Below are positions 16,772-25,152 of a stretch of 64,000 bases of DNA, in pieces. Source of the DNA: CBDCYS01 sp965226185 (GTDB lineage: Bacteria; Acidobacteriota; Terriglobia; Bryobacterales; UBA6623); assembly GCA_965226185.1 (NCBI GenBank), contig CBDDCT010000007.1, positions 1,798,001 to 1,862,000 of the forward strand, read 5' to 3'. The position numbers and the translations under genes are program-made. Each line of letters begins with the position of its first letter. Within the stretch, counting starts at the first letter, position 1. Below the pieces are notes generated by a model. The model did not search any database, was not told the DNA's origin, and saw only the letters and a list, made by a program, of their open reading frames with translations.

Positions 16772-17992
16772 GTGAGCGACATAGACAAACCGGCGGAACT
16801 CAGCGAATCCGGACAGGAAGAAGCGGCCATCGAGCAGCAAGCTGCCGCGGGGGCAGGCGAGGGCGAGCCTGAATCCGGGGAAACTCCCGGGGGCGAGGCG
16901 GTGGAGTCTGCTTCCGGGGAGAAGGGAACTTCGTTCGACGAGGAGACCGCGGAATTGCCTTCACCATTCGCGGCGACTATTCCCGGACCGGCGGTTTCTT
17001 CCGAGACGGACGCGGAAGTGTCCGTAGCTTTGCCGGCTGAAGCCAAGGGCGAGGCGGCGGGCGGGGCAGGGAAATCCTCAGAGTCCGCCGCGACAGAGCC
17101 CGGGGGGGCTGTCGAGGCCGAGCTGCAAGACGCGGCCGAGGAAGTAACCGCGGAAGCCGGCGAAGAGCCGGAAGGACCAGCGAAGGAAGTTGGCGCGGAC
17201 GGGCCGAAAGCTGAGGCTGAGCCGGCCGCGGATGTGGTGCCAGGTACCGAGGCCGAACCGGCCGCGGAGGCCGAGCCTGCCGCGGAAGCCGAACCGGCCG
17301 CGGAGGCCGAGCCTGCCGCGGAAGCCGAGCCTGCCGCGGAAGCCGAACCGGCTGCGGAGGCGGAGGCTACCGTTGAAGCGCCGGCGCCCGAACCTGAAGA
17401 GGAAACTGAGGTCGTCGCGGAGACCGCACCCGAACCTCCCAAGCCGGCCGGAGTGCCGGGAATCGATTGGTACATCATCCACACTTACTCCGGATTCGAG
17501 AACAAGGTGAAAGAGAGCCTGCGCACGCGCGCGGACGCTTTCGGATTTAACGATCGCATCGGCGAGATCCTGATTCCAACCGAAGACGTTGTTGAGATGC
17601 GCAGCGGGAAAAAGGTCACGAGCAAGCGAATGCTGTATCCGGGCTATGTCTTGCTGCAACTCAAGATGGACGACGAGCTGTGGCACATAGTCAAGAACAC
17701 GCCCCGCGTGACGGGTTTCGTGGGCAGCGGGCCGACACCGACTCCATTGACGGCGGACGAGGTGAACCAGATTCTCTACCGCCAGACGTCCTCGGTTGAA
17801 AGCCCGCGGCCCAAGTTGACGTTCGAGCGAAGCGACCGGGTCAAGATCATCGACGGGCCGTTCACGAACTTCACCGGCACCGTGGAGGAGGTCAATCCCG
17901 ACCGCAACACGCTGAAGGTGATGGTCACGATTTTCGGACGAGGCACTCCGGTCGAGCTGGAGCATTTTCAAGTCGAGAGAGAGCGAATCTAG
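16772..17992 (+). CDS. nusG: Transcription factor NusG with long acidic N-terminal extension
   Basis: A 406-residue protein starting at a GTG. The C-terminal 178 residues are a normal NusG: an NGN domain from GIDWYIIHTYSGFENKVKES, with RMLYPGYVLLQ, and a KOW domain with RVKIIDGPFTNFTGTVEEV. NusG binds RNA polymerase and modulates pausing, Rho action and coupling to ribosomes. The first 230 or so residues are unusual: rich in Glu, Ala and Pro, with a hexapeptide (EAEPAA) repeated about seven times between 17211 and 17370. NusG proteins normally have about 180 residues. The frame has no other GTG or ATG with a good site near the NGN domain, so the extension is probably translated. Confidence 0.93.
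   Translation: MSDIDKPAELSESGQEEAAIEQQAAAGAGEGEPESGETPGGEAVESASGEKGTSFDEETAELPSPFAATIPGPAVSSETDAEVSVALPAEAKGEAAGGAGKSSESAATEPGGAVEAELQDAAEEVTAEAGEEPEGPAKEVGADGPKAEAEPAADVVPGTEAEPAAEAEPAAEAEPAAEAEPAAEAEPAAEAEPAAEAEATVEAPAPEPEEETEVVAETAPEPPKPAGVPGIDWYIIHTYSGFENKVKESLRTRADAFGFNDRIGEILIPTEDVVEMRSGKKVTSKRMLYPGYVLLQLKMDDELWHIVKNTPRVTGFVGSGPTPTPLTADEVNQILYRQTSSVESPRPKLTFERSDRVKIIDGPFTNFTGTVEEVNPDRNTLKVMVTIFGRGTPVELEHFQVERERI
17211..17370 (+). repeat. 18-bp tandem repeats inside nusG
   Basis: A run of about seven imperfect 18-base units of the type GAGGCCGAACCGGCCGCG, each coding for Glu-Ala-Glu-Pro-Ala-Ala or its rotation. Copies differ at third codon positions. The repeat could vary in number by slippage. 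Confidence 0.85.
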
Positions 17993-18010
17993 TCGCGCTC
18001 GGAGCGAAAT

Positions 18011-18439
18011 ATGGCAAAACGGATCACGGGGCAGATCAAGTTGCAGATCATGGCTGGGAAGGCTACGCCGGCGCCGCCGGTGGGGCCGGCCTTGGGGCAA
18101 GCGGGGGTCAACATCATGGACTTCTGCAAGGCGTTTAATGCCAAGACAGCGGAGAAGGAGCTGGAGGGACTGATCGTTCCGGTCGTCATCACCGTTTACC
18201 ATGACCGCTCCTACTCGTTCATTACCAAGACTCCCCCGGCCGCGGTGTTGATCAAACGGGCGGCCAATCTGGCCAAGGGCTCCGGCGAGCCGAACCGTAA
18301 CAAAGTCGGCCAGCTCACGCGGGCGCAAGTGGAAGAGATTGCCAAGAAGAAGATGGCCGACTTGAACAGCCACGATCTTGAGGCGGCCGTGCAGATCATT
18401 AGCGGGACCGCCCGCAGCATGGGAGTGCAAGTGGTTTGA
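18011..18439 (+). CDS. rplK: Ribosomal protein L11
   Basis: A 142-residue L11 with the expected sequence: IKLQIMAGKATPAPPVGPAL near the N-terminus, GQAGVNIMDFCKAFN, and a C-terminal rRNA-binding domain ending SGTARSMGVQVV. It forms the GTPase-associated stalk base of the 50S subunit. The start ATG follows GGAGCGAAAT. It starts 18 bases after nusG and opens the L11-L1-L10-L12 string. Confidence 0.97.
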   Translation: MAKRITGQIKLQIMAGKATPAPPVGPALGQAGVNIMDFCKAFNAKTAEKELEGLIVPVVITVYHDRSYSFITKTPPAAVLIKRAANLAKGSGEPNRNKVGQLTRAQVEEIAKKKMADLNSHDLEAAVQIISGTARSMGVQVV

Positions 18440-18495
18440 GAGTTCTGGAAGCAAACTTTTTTCGGTCTTTGTAAACTGATACGGTTGGCACGGAC

Positions 18496-18529
18496 CCAGT
18501 GGGAGGCCGCTCCGCGAGCGGCCGTCTGG
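18496..18529 (+). promoter_or_regulatory. Stem-loop just upstream of rplA
   Basis: A perfect 8-bp stem (GGCCGCTC, loop CGC, GAGCGGCC) at 18505-18523 is flanked by a shorter outer pair (CCAG/CTGG). It lies 20 bases before the rplA start and could be an L1 autoregulatory or mRNA-processing site. This function is a guess from position. Confidence 0.45.
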
Positions 18530-18543
18530 ACCAAGGGTGAACT

Positions 18544-19242
18544 ATGGCGAAGAAGAGAGGCAAGAAGTACCTCGCTGTTCTTGAAAAGATTGAAGAAAAA
18601 GCCTACCCTCTCAGCGAGGCGATCCCGTTTTTAAAAGAGAACAAGTTCTGCGGGTTTGACGAGACGGTTGAAGTCCACATGAGCCTGGGGGTCAACCCAA
18701 AACACGCGGACCAGATGGTGCGCGGAACAATCGTGCTGCCCCATGGCCTGGGCAAATCGAAATGCGTGCTGGTCATTGCCAGCGGTGAGAAAGCGGCCGA
18801 GGCGGAAAAAGCCGGCGCGGACTTTGTTGGCGGGGAGGAGATGGTCAAGAAAATCCAGTCGGAGGGCTGGCTGGATTTTGATGCTGTCGTGGCCACACCC
18901 GACATGATGAAGTTTGTCGGCCGGCTCGGCCGGATTCTCGGTCCGCGGGGCCTGATGCCTAATCCCAAGACCGGCACCGTGACGATGGACGTCGCTCAAG
19001 CCGTGAACGAGATCAAAGCGGGTAAGGTGGAGTTTCGGGTCGACAAGGGAGCCGTGATTCACGCACCGGTCGGGAAGCTGAGTTTCAGCAACGAAAGGCT
19101 GACAGAGAATGCGACGGCGCTCATCCAGGCAGTGGTGAAGGCAAAACCCTCGGCAGCCAAGGGGCGTTACGTTCTGGGCACGAGCATTTGTTCGACCATG
19201 GGGCCGGCTTTGAAGCTCAACGTATCGGATTTGACCAGCTAA
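18544..19242 (+). CDS. rplA: Ribosomal protein L1
   Basis: A 232-residue L1 of normal length. It begins KKRGKKYLAVLEKIEEKAYP and contains the typical LGRILGPRGLMPNPKTGTV and GKVEFRVDKGAVIHAPVGK segments. L1 binds 23S rRNA at the exit-site stalk and usually represses its own operon. The start ATG is preceded by AAGGGTGAACT. It is followed by rplJ after 13 bases. Confidence 0.97.
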   Translation: MAKKRGKKYLAVLEKIEEKAYPLSEAIPFLKENKFCGFDETVEVHMSLGVNPKHADQMVRGTIVLPHGLGKSKCVLVIASGEKAAEAEKAGADFVGGEEMVKKIQSEGWLDFDAVVATPDMMKFVGRLGRILGPRGLMPNPKTGTVTMDVAQAVNEIKAGKVEFRVDKGAVIHAPVGKLSFSNERLTENATALIQAVVKAKPSAAKGRYVLGTSICSTMGPALKLNVSDLTS

Positions 19243-19255
19243 GGACTGCGGAGCC

Positions 19256-19783
19256 ATGAAGCAGAAAACGAACAAAGACGCCGACCTAGAGCAAATCAAG
19301 AGCGATCTCGGGGAATATCCGACCGTGCTGATTTGCGCCTTCGAGGGGCTCAAGGTTGAGGAAGACTTTCAGCTTCGCAACCAGGTGCGTGAGGCCGGGG
19401 GGCGCTACCGGGTTATTCAGAACCGTCTGGCTCGGCTGGCGTCGAAAGGCACTCCTTTCGAGGAACCGCTGGCCGATCTGCGGGGCATGACGTCGCTTGC
19501 CTGCGCGGGTGAGGACCCGTTGAGTTTGGTCAAGACGCTGGTGGCCTACGCCAAGGAGCACCCGTCGTTCCAGTTCAAGTCCGGAGTGGTGGAAGGCCGC
19601 GTGCTTGACGTTGACGCGCTCAATCAGCTTGCGGCCATTCCGGGCAAAGAGGCGCTCTACGCCAAATTGCTGTTCTTGATCAACGCTCCGGCGCGGCAAT
19701 TGGTGAGCGTGATCAATGCGCCGGCGCGCGATCTGGCGATCGTGATCGATCAAGGCGTCAAGGAAGAGAAGTTTTCAGCATAG
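19256..19783 (+). CDS. rplJ: Ribosomal protein L10
   Basis: A 175-residue L10: an N-terminal rRNA-binding domain (VLICAFEGLKVEEDFQLRNQ, then GGRYRVIQNRLARLA) and a C-terminal helix where L7/L12 dimers attach (PARQLVSVINAPARDLAIVI). It is the base of the L12 stalk. The ATG has CTGCGGAGCC upstream. It lies 13 bases after rplA. Confidence 0.96.
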   Translation: MKQKTNKDADLEQIKSDLGEYPTVLICAFEGLKVEEDFQLRNQVREAGGRYRVIQNRLARLASKGTPFEEPLADLRGMTSLACAGEDPLSLVKTLVAYAKEHPSFQFKSGVVEGRVLDVDALNQLAAIPGKEALYAKLLFLINAPARQLVSVINAPARDLAIVIDQGVKEEKFSA

Positions 19784-19918
19784 CCCTGATCCGGACCCGA
19801 GACTTCCCCGCGGAGGTCGCCGCTGGTTCCGGAGTCAGGTCAGTTTTGTTCACCGGCCCCGTGCCGCTGACGTACTTTGATGTCAAAAAGGATATTCTCA
19901 TAAGGAGCTAGATCAAAA

Positions 19919-20293
19919 ATGGCGGATGTAAATGCAATTGCCGAATCGATTCAGGAGCTTACGCTGATGGAGGCCGCCGACCTCGTCAAGACGTTGGAGG
20001 AGAAGTTGGGCGTGTCGGCGGCGGCCGCGATGGCGATGCCCGCCGGGGGGGCCGGCCCCGCCGCCGAGGCTGTCGAAGAGCAAACCGAGTTCGACGTCAT
20101 TCTGACGGGAATCGGCGGCAACAAGATCTCGGTGATCAAAGCGGTTCGCCAAGTCACCAGTCTCGGTCTCAAGGAGGCCAAAGACCTGGTGGACAACGCG
20201 CCCAAGCCAGTGAAGGAAGGCATCACCAAGGAAGAAGCCGAGGCCCTTCAGGCGAAGCTGACCGAAGCCGGCGCGACGGTCGAGCTGAAGTAG
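19919..20293 (+). CDS. rplL: Ribosomal protein L7/L12
   Basis: A 124-residue L7/L12: an N-terminal dimerisation helix (AIAESIQELTLMEAADLVKT), an Ala/Gly-rich hinge (MAMPAGGAGPAAEAVEEQ), and the C-terminal factor-binding domain with KISVIKAVRQVTSLGLKEAK and VDNAPKPVKEG. It recruits translation GTPases. AAGGAGC lies upstream of the ATG. A 135-base spacer separates it from rplJ, and a terminator-like hairpin follows it. Confidence 0.97.
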   Translation: MADVNAIAESIQELTLMEAADLVKTLEEKLGVSAAAAMAMPAGGAGPAAEAVEEQTEFDVILTGIGGNKISVIKAVRQVTSLGLKEAKDLVDNAPKPVKEGITKEEAEALQAKLTEAGATVELK

Positions 20294-20319
20294 CGTTGCG
20301 TGGCCGGGAGCTGTATCGA

Positions 20320-20348
20320 GGCCGCCGCGGCGAATCGGCCGGTTTTTT
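20320..20348 (+). terminator. Terminator or attenuator after rplL
   Basis: GGCCG at 20320-20324 pairs with CGGCC at 20336-20340, and a run of seven T follows GG at 20341-20342. It lies 27 bases after the rplL stop, where attenuators commonly reduce read-through into rpoB. Confidence 0.65.
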
Positions 20349-20369
20349 TAAATCGGCCCGGTTGACAAA

Positions 20370-20398
20370 TTGAACTTCGCGAGCATAGGTGTTATAAT
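20370..20398 (+). promoter_or_regulatory. Strong sigma-70 promoter of rpoBC
   Basis: A -35 element TTGAAC at 20370-20375 and a consensus -10 TATAAT at 20393-20398 are 17 bases apart. A consensus TTGACA also lies at 20362 but is too far from the -10 box. Transcription would start near 20405, giving a leader of about 370 bases. Confidence 0.75.
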
Positions 20399-20404
20399 TT
20401 ATCT

Positions 20405-20777
20405 GTCGGAGCCCGTGGACTCTTCGATACTCTTTTCCCACTTACCCGTTTCTAGAGGCTGCCTGTGTACGTGTGTCCGGTACTAGGAAGGTCGTTTCCG
20501 GAGTGCCTGCAAGCCGGGGGCTTCTGTGCCTTGCAGGCTGATGAGCCGGTCACGGCCGGGCGAAGGGGTGGAGTAACGCCGAATCCTCAATTTCTGGCAC
20601 CCGGAGATCGATTCAACCCTTTCAAAACTCCGCTTCTGACGAAGCTTTGAGCGCACGCCAACTCTGACTAGGCGTGTCAAACGTGTTTAGCCCGTTTCTT
20701 TTATTGCGCTTTGCGATACCAATCTCGTCCTGCCGGATACCGCGGGCGAGTCCGGACCACTCGGGAGTTTGACCTAC
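20405..20777 (+). promoter_or_regulatory. Long rpoB leader with hairpin
   Basis: The region between the promoter and rpoB has no convincing gene. It contains a perfect 9-bp stem: GCCTGCAAG at 20505-20513 pairs with CTTGCAGGC at 20530-20538, loop 16 bases. A ribosome-binding GGGAG lies before the rpoB ATG. A role in regulation of RNA polymerase synthesis is possible but unproven. Confidence 0.5.
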
Positions 20778-23700
20778 ATGCCTTCGACTACTGCCAATGG
20801 TTTACAAGTCAATGTCAATGGTTCCCCCAGTCGGCGTCACGATTTTTCGCGGATTGTGACGGCGATTCCGATTCCGAATCTGATCGAAGTTCAGAAAAAT
20901 TCCTACGAACGCTTCCTCCAAATGGACCACCTCCCCAGCGAACGGGACGACATCGGATTGCAGGCGGTGTTCAACTCGGTATTTCCGATCGGCGACTTTC
21001 GCGGTTTGAGCGAACTCGAGTTTGTGGAGTATTCGATCGGTGACTGGGAGTGCAAGTGCGGTCATTTGCGGGGCCTCCATCATCTGCGCTCGACGTGCGG
21101 GCGTTGCGGTTCGACGGTCAAGACCGACCCTTATGGCCCCAGCGAAATCACCTGCGGGCAGTGCGGCTCCTACAACCAGAACGTTGTCAATTTTTGCACG
21201 AAATGCGGTGATCCGGTTGGTCTCAAGCTCAAGTACGACGTGGATGAGTGCCAAGAGCGCGGCATGACTTTCGCCGCTCCGCTGAAAGTGACCATCCGCC
21301 TGACAATCTTTGAGAAAGATCCCGACACAGGGGCGAAGAGCATCCGGGACATCAAGGAGCAGGAGGTCTTCTTCGGGGAGATCCCCCTGATGACCGAGCG
21401 CGGCACCTTTATCATTAGCGGCACCGAGAGAGTGATTGTTTCTCAGTTGCACCGCTCCCCCGGAGTGTTTTTTGAGACCGCCAACCGCCGTTCGTACTTT
21501 CTCGGCAAGATCATCCCTTACCGCGGCAGTTGGGTGGAGTTTGAGTACGACGCGAAGAATCTTCTTTATGTCCGGATCGACCGTAAGCGGAAGTTTCTTG
21601 GAACGGTCTTTCTAAGAGCACTAGGCCTCAACACGGATGAAGACATTCTTCGCCGCTTCTACAAGGTCGACACAATTACGATTGACGGCAAACGTCTGTA
21701 TCGTTCGATCTCGGAAAGTCTGGTCGGGACCCGGCTCACCGAAGCCGTGACGAACAAGAAGGGCGAGGTGATCGTACCCAAGGGGCGCAAGCTGACCCCG
21801 CACGTGCTCGGAGAAATTCAGAAAGCCAAGATTGAGCGGCTTCTAACATCCACGGCGGATCTGGAGGGAGCTTGTCTGATTGCGGACATCGTCGACCCGG
21901 AAAGCGGCGAGGTATTGGCTGAATCGAATAGCGAGATTACTCCCGAGAAGGTCGCCGCCCTGATGGACTCGCCGATCAATCAGTTAGAGGTATTTTACGC
22001 CGAGCGCGACGAGGTCGGCCTGGTTCTCTCGACGACCCTCAAGAAAGACACCGTCAAGACGCAGCAAGAGGCTCTGGTCGAGATTTACCGCAAGCTTCGG
22101 CCCGGCGACCCGCCCACTCTTGAAACCGCGACACAGCTCTTCAACGGGATGTTTTTCGACTCCAGAAAGTATGATTTCTCTCGAGTCGGGCGCATGAAAT
22201 TCAACATCAAGCTGCATGACAGCATGGACGCAAGCTCACTCGACGAGAGGACGCTGAAGCCGGAGGATTTCTTCGCCACCATTGGATATTTGTTGAAGCT
22301 GCGCCGCAACATCGGCGCAGTCGACGACATTGACCATCTGGGCAATCGCCGGGTGCGCGCGGTCGGCGAGCTGCTCGAGTATCAATCCCGCATCGGTCTG
22401 GTGAGGATGGAGCGTGCCATCAAGGAGAAGATGTCCGTCTACCAGGAGATGGCGACGGCGATGCCTCACGACTTGGTGAACGCCAAGCCGGTGATGGCGG
22501 CGATCCGGGAATTCTTCGGATCGAGCCAGTTGTCGCAGTTCATGGACCAGACGAATCCGCTTTCCGAGATCACGCACAAACGAAGGCTTTCAGCCCTGGG
22601 GCCGGGTGGTCTGTCCAGGGAAAGAGCCGGCTTCGAGGTGAGGGACGTTCACCCGACCCACTACGGCCGCATTTGCCCGATTGAAACGCCTGAGGGGCCC
22701 AACATCGGCCTCATCAGTTCGCTTTCTTGCTTTGCTCAGATCAACGAGTACGGTTTCATCGAAAGCCCTTACCGCAGGGTGGCGAACGGAGTCGTGGTCA
22801 GTGAAGTGCGGGTTGTGAGCGGAGGCGACACGGAACTCAAACCAGGAGATGTTCTGACGCGCCGGGAAGCCGAGAAGGCGAACCGGGCGCTGGGGGCCCG
22901 CAAGCGGCGCGCCGAGTTCGACTCCTATTGCAACTATCTTTCCGCCTGGGAGGAAGATCGCTACGTGATCGCCCAGGCCAATATCGAAGTCGACGGCAAA
23001 GGAAGGATCGTGCCTGAGCTGGCGAACTGCCGGGTAGCGGGCGACTTCCAGCTCAAGCGCCGGGCCGAGATCGAGTACGTCGATGTGAGCCCGAAGCAGC
23101 TTGTTTCCGTGGCCGCCAGTCTGATTCCTTTCTTGGAGAACGACGACGCCAACCGCGCCCTGATGGGTTCGAACATGCAGCGCCAGGCCGTCCCGCTGCT
23201 GCGCGCGGACGCACCGCTGGTCGGCACGGGCATGGAAGAGGTCGCCGCTCACGATTCCGGCGCCGTTGTCCTGTGCCGCCGTGACGGCGCCGTGGATTCG
23301 GTCGACTCCGAGCGCATCATCGTGAGGGTGACTGGAGCCGGACACGAAGGCCAGATGTCACGCGAGGTCGGCGCCGATATTTACCAGCTCGTCAAGTTCA
23401 AACGGTCGAACCAGAACACCTGCGTCAACCAGAAACCGATCGTGAAGAAAGGCGACGCGGTGGTCAAAGGGCAAGTCCTGGCGGACGGACCTTGTACCTC
23501 AATGGGTGAGCTGGCCCTGGGACGCAACGTGCTCGTCGCCTTTATGTCCTGGCGCGGCTACAACTTTGAGGACGCCATTCTCGTCAGCGAGAAACTTGTC
23601 AAAGATGACTACTACACCTCGATCCACATCGAAGAGTTTGAGGTCGAGGCACGTGACACCAAGCTGGGCCCGGAAGAGATCACGCGCGACATCCCGAATA

Positions 23701-25100
23701 TTTCGGAGAGCTTTCTCCGAAACCTCGATGACAGCGGCGTGATCCGAATCGGAGCGACGGTTCGTCCGGGCGACATCCTCGCAGGCAAGGTGACTCCCAA
23801 GGGGGAGACCCAGCTTACTCCGGAGGAGAAGCTGCTCCGTGCGATCTTCGGCGAGAAAGCCGGCGATGTGAAAGACGCCTCGCTGTACTGTCCGCCCGGG
23901 ATCAGCGGTACGGTCGTGGACGCCAAGATCTTTTCGCGCAAGGGCCAGGAAAAGGACGAGCGCGCCAAAGCGATCGAGGCGACGACGGTGGCGCGGTTGC
24001 AGCGGAACCTCGATGACGAAAAGAGGATCCTTTACGACGAGCGCTCCAAGCGCTTGGCCGCGATGCTCGAAGGCAAGGTCGTTCAGGCCGACTTGCACGA
24101 CGACCGCACCAATAAGAAGTTGCTCGAAAAGGGCGCTGCTCTGACCCGCGACATGCTCGAAAACCTGCGGGCCCGCGACTTGAAGCGGATGCGGATCAAG
24201 GAGAAGGATCCCGACCTGAACGAGCGTGTCGACGAAATCGAAGAGATGACCGTGCGCCAAATTCAGGTGCTCGAGAAGCTGACCGACGAACGCGTGGCGA
24301 AGCTCAAGAAGGGTGATGAGCTTTCCCCAGGCGTCATCAAGATGGTCAAGGTCTACTTGGCCATGAAGCGTAAGCTCTCGGTGGGCGACAAGATGGCGGG
24401 CCGCCACGGCAACAAGGGCGTGATCGCCCGCATCCTGCCCGAGGAAGATATGCCCTTCCTGCCCGACGGAACGCCTATTGAAATCGTGTTGAATCCCCTG
24501 GGCGTGCCTTCACGAATGAATGTGGGGCAGATCCTCGAGACTCACCTGGGCTGGGCCGCCGCGGCGCTGGGCGTCAAGTTCGCCTCGCCCGTGTTTGAAG
24601 GTCCTGGAGAAGCAGCCATCAAGGACCAGCTTAAAAAAGCCGGGCTCCCTACTTCCGGCAAATCGACCCTTTTCGATGGTCTGACTGGTGACGCCTTCGA
24701 ACAAGAGGTGACCTGCGGCTACATTTACATGCTCAAGCTGTCGCACCTGGTCGACGACAAGATCCATGCCCGTTCCATCGGACCCTACTCGCTGATTACG
24801 CAGCAGCCTTTGGGCGGCAAAGCGCAATTCGGCGGACAGCGTTTCGGCGAAATGGAAGTGTGGGCTCTGGAAGCGTACGGCGCCGCTCACATCTTGCAGG
24901 AGTTGCTGACCGCTAAGTCGGATGACGTTCATGGCCGGGCGAAGATCTACGAGGCCATTGTGAAGGGCGAAGCGGCGCTGGAGCCCGGCATTCCGGAATC
25001 GTTTAATGTCTTGATCCGCGAGCTGCAATCGCTGTGTCTCGATGTGGAACTGATCAAAAAACAGCAAGACGTGATTCAAACGGCGCTGGCTGCTGACTAG
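20778..25100 (+). CDS. rpoB: RNA polymerase beta subunit with cysteine-rich insert
   Basis: A beta subunit of about 1440 residues. Conserved parts include EIPLMTERGTFIISGTERVI, the rifampicin region (SSQLSQFMDQTNPLSEITHK, then RRLSALGPGG), VHPTHYGRICPIETPEGPNI, and the C-terminal MEVWALEAYGAAHILQE. The subunit forms the catalytic core with RpoC. An unusual segment lies between LEFVEYSIGD and KYDVDECQERG in lobe 1: about 60 residues with the Cys pattern CxC, CxxC, CxxC, CxxC, absent from standard RpoB. The ATG at 20778 is chosen over a TTG at 20769, which overlaps the ribosome-binding GGGAG region. It follows its own promoter and is 52 bases before rpoC. Confidence 0.97.
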   Translation: MPSTTANGLQVNVNGSPSRRHDFSRIVTAIPIPNLIEVQKNSYERFLQMDHLPSERDDIGLQAVFNSVFPIGDFRGLSELEFVEYSIGDWECKCGHLRGLHHLRSTCGRCGSTVKTDPYGPSEITCGQCGSYNQNVVNFCTKCGDPVGLKLKYDVDECQERGMTFAAPLKVTIRLTIFEKDPDTGAKSIRDIKEQEVFFGEIPLMTERGTFIISGTERVIVSQLHRSPGVFFETANRRSYFLGKIIPYRGSWVEFEYDAKNLLYVRIDRKRKFLGTVFLRALGLNTDEDILRRFYKVDTITIDGKRLYRSISESLVGTRLTEAVTNKKGEVIVPKGRKLTPHVLGEIQKAKIERLLTSTADLEGACLIADIVDPESGEVLAESNSEITPEKVAALMDSPINQLEVFYAERDEVGLVLSTTLKKDTVKTQQEALVEIYRKLRPGDPPTLETATQLFNGMFFDSRKYDFSRVGRMKFNIKLHDSMDASSLDERTLKPEDFFATIGYLLKLRRNIGAVDDIDHLGNRRVRAVGELLEYQSRIGLVRMERAIKEKMSVYQEMATAMPHDLVNAKPVMAAIREFFGSSQLSQFMDQTNPLSEITHKRRLSALGPGGLSRERAGFEVRDVHPTHYGRICPIETPEGPNIGLISSLSCFAQINEYGFIESPYRRVANGVVVSEVRVVSGGDTELKPGDVLTRREAEKANRALGARKRRAEFDSYCNYLSAWEEDRYVIAQANIEVDGKGRIVPELANCRVAGDFQLKRRAEIEYVDVSPKQLVSVAASLIPFLENDDANRALMGSNMQRQAVPLLRADAPLVGTGMEEVAAHDSGAVVLCRRDGAVDSVDSERIIVRVTGAGHEGQMSREVGADIYQLVKFKRSNQNTCVNQKPIVKKGDAVVKGQVLADGPCTSMGELALGRNVLVAFMSWRGYNFEDAILVSEKLVKDDYYTSIHIEEFEVEARDTKLGPEEITRDIPNISESFLRNLDDSGVIRIGATVRPGDILAGKVTPKGETQLTPEEKLLRAIFGEKAGDVKDASLYCPPGISGTVVDAKIFSRKGQEKDERAKAIEATTVARLQRNLDDEKRILYDERSKRLAAMLEGKVVQADLHDDRTNKKLLEKGAALTRDMLENLRARDLKRMRIKEKDPDLNERVDEIEEMTVRQIQVLEKLTDERVAKLKKGDELSPGVIKMVKVYLAMKRKLSVGDKMAGRHGNKGVIARILPEEDMPFLPDGTPIEIVLNPLGVPSRMNVGQILETHLGWAAAALGVKFASPVFEGPGEAAIKDQLKKAGLPTSGKSTLFDGLTGDAFEQEVTCGYIYMLKLSHLVDDKIHARSIGPYSLITQQPLGGKAQFGGQRFGEMEVWALEAYGAAHILQELLTAKSDDVHGRAKIYEAIVKGEAALEPGIPESFNVLIRELQSLCLDVELIKKQQDVIQTALAAD

Positions 25101-25152
25101 CGCCGCGAAGACAACACCTAGCTCTTGAAAGACGCTTGGAACGGAGGCTACC

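Noticed and set aside
17078..18454. A 458-residue minus-strand frame opposite nusG and rplK
   Set aside because: It is the antisense of the repetitive nusG extension and L11, has Arg/Gly-biased sequence and no ribosome-binding site.
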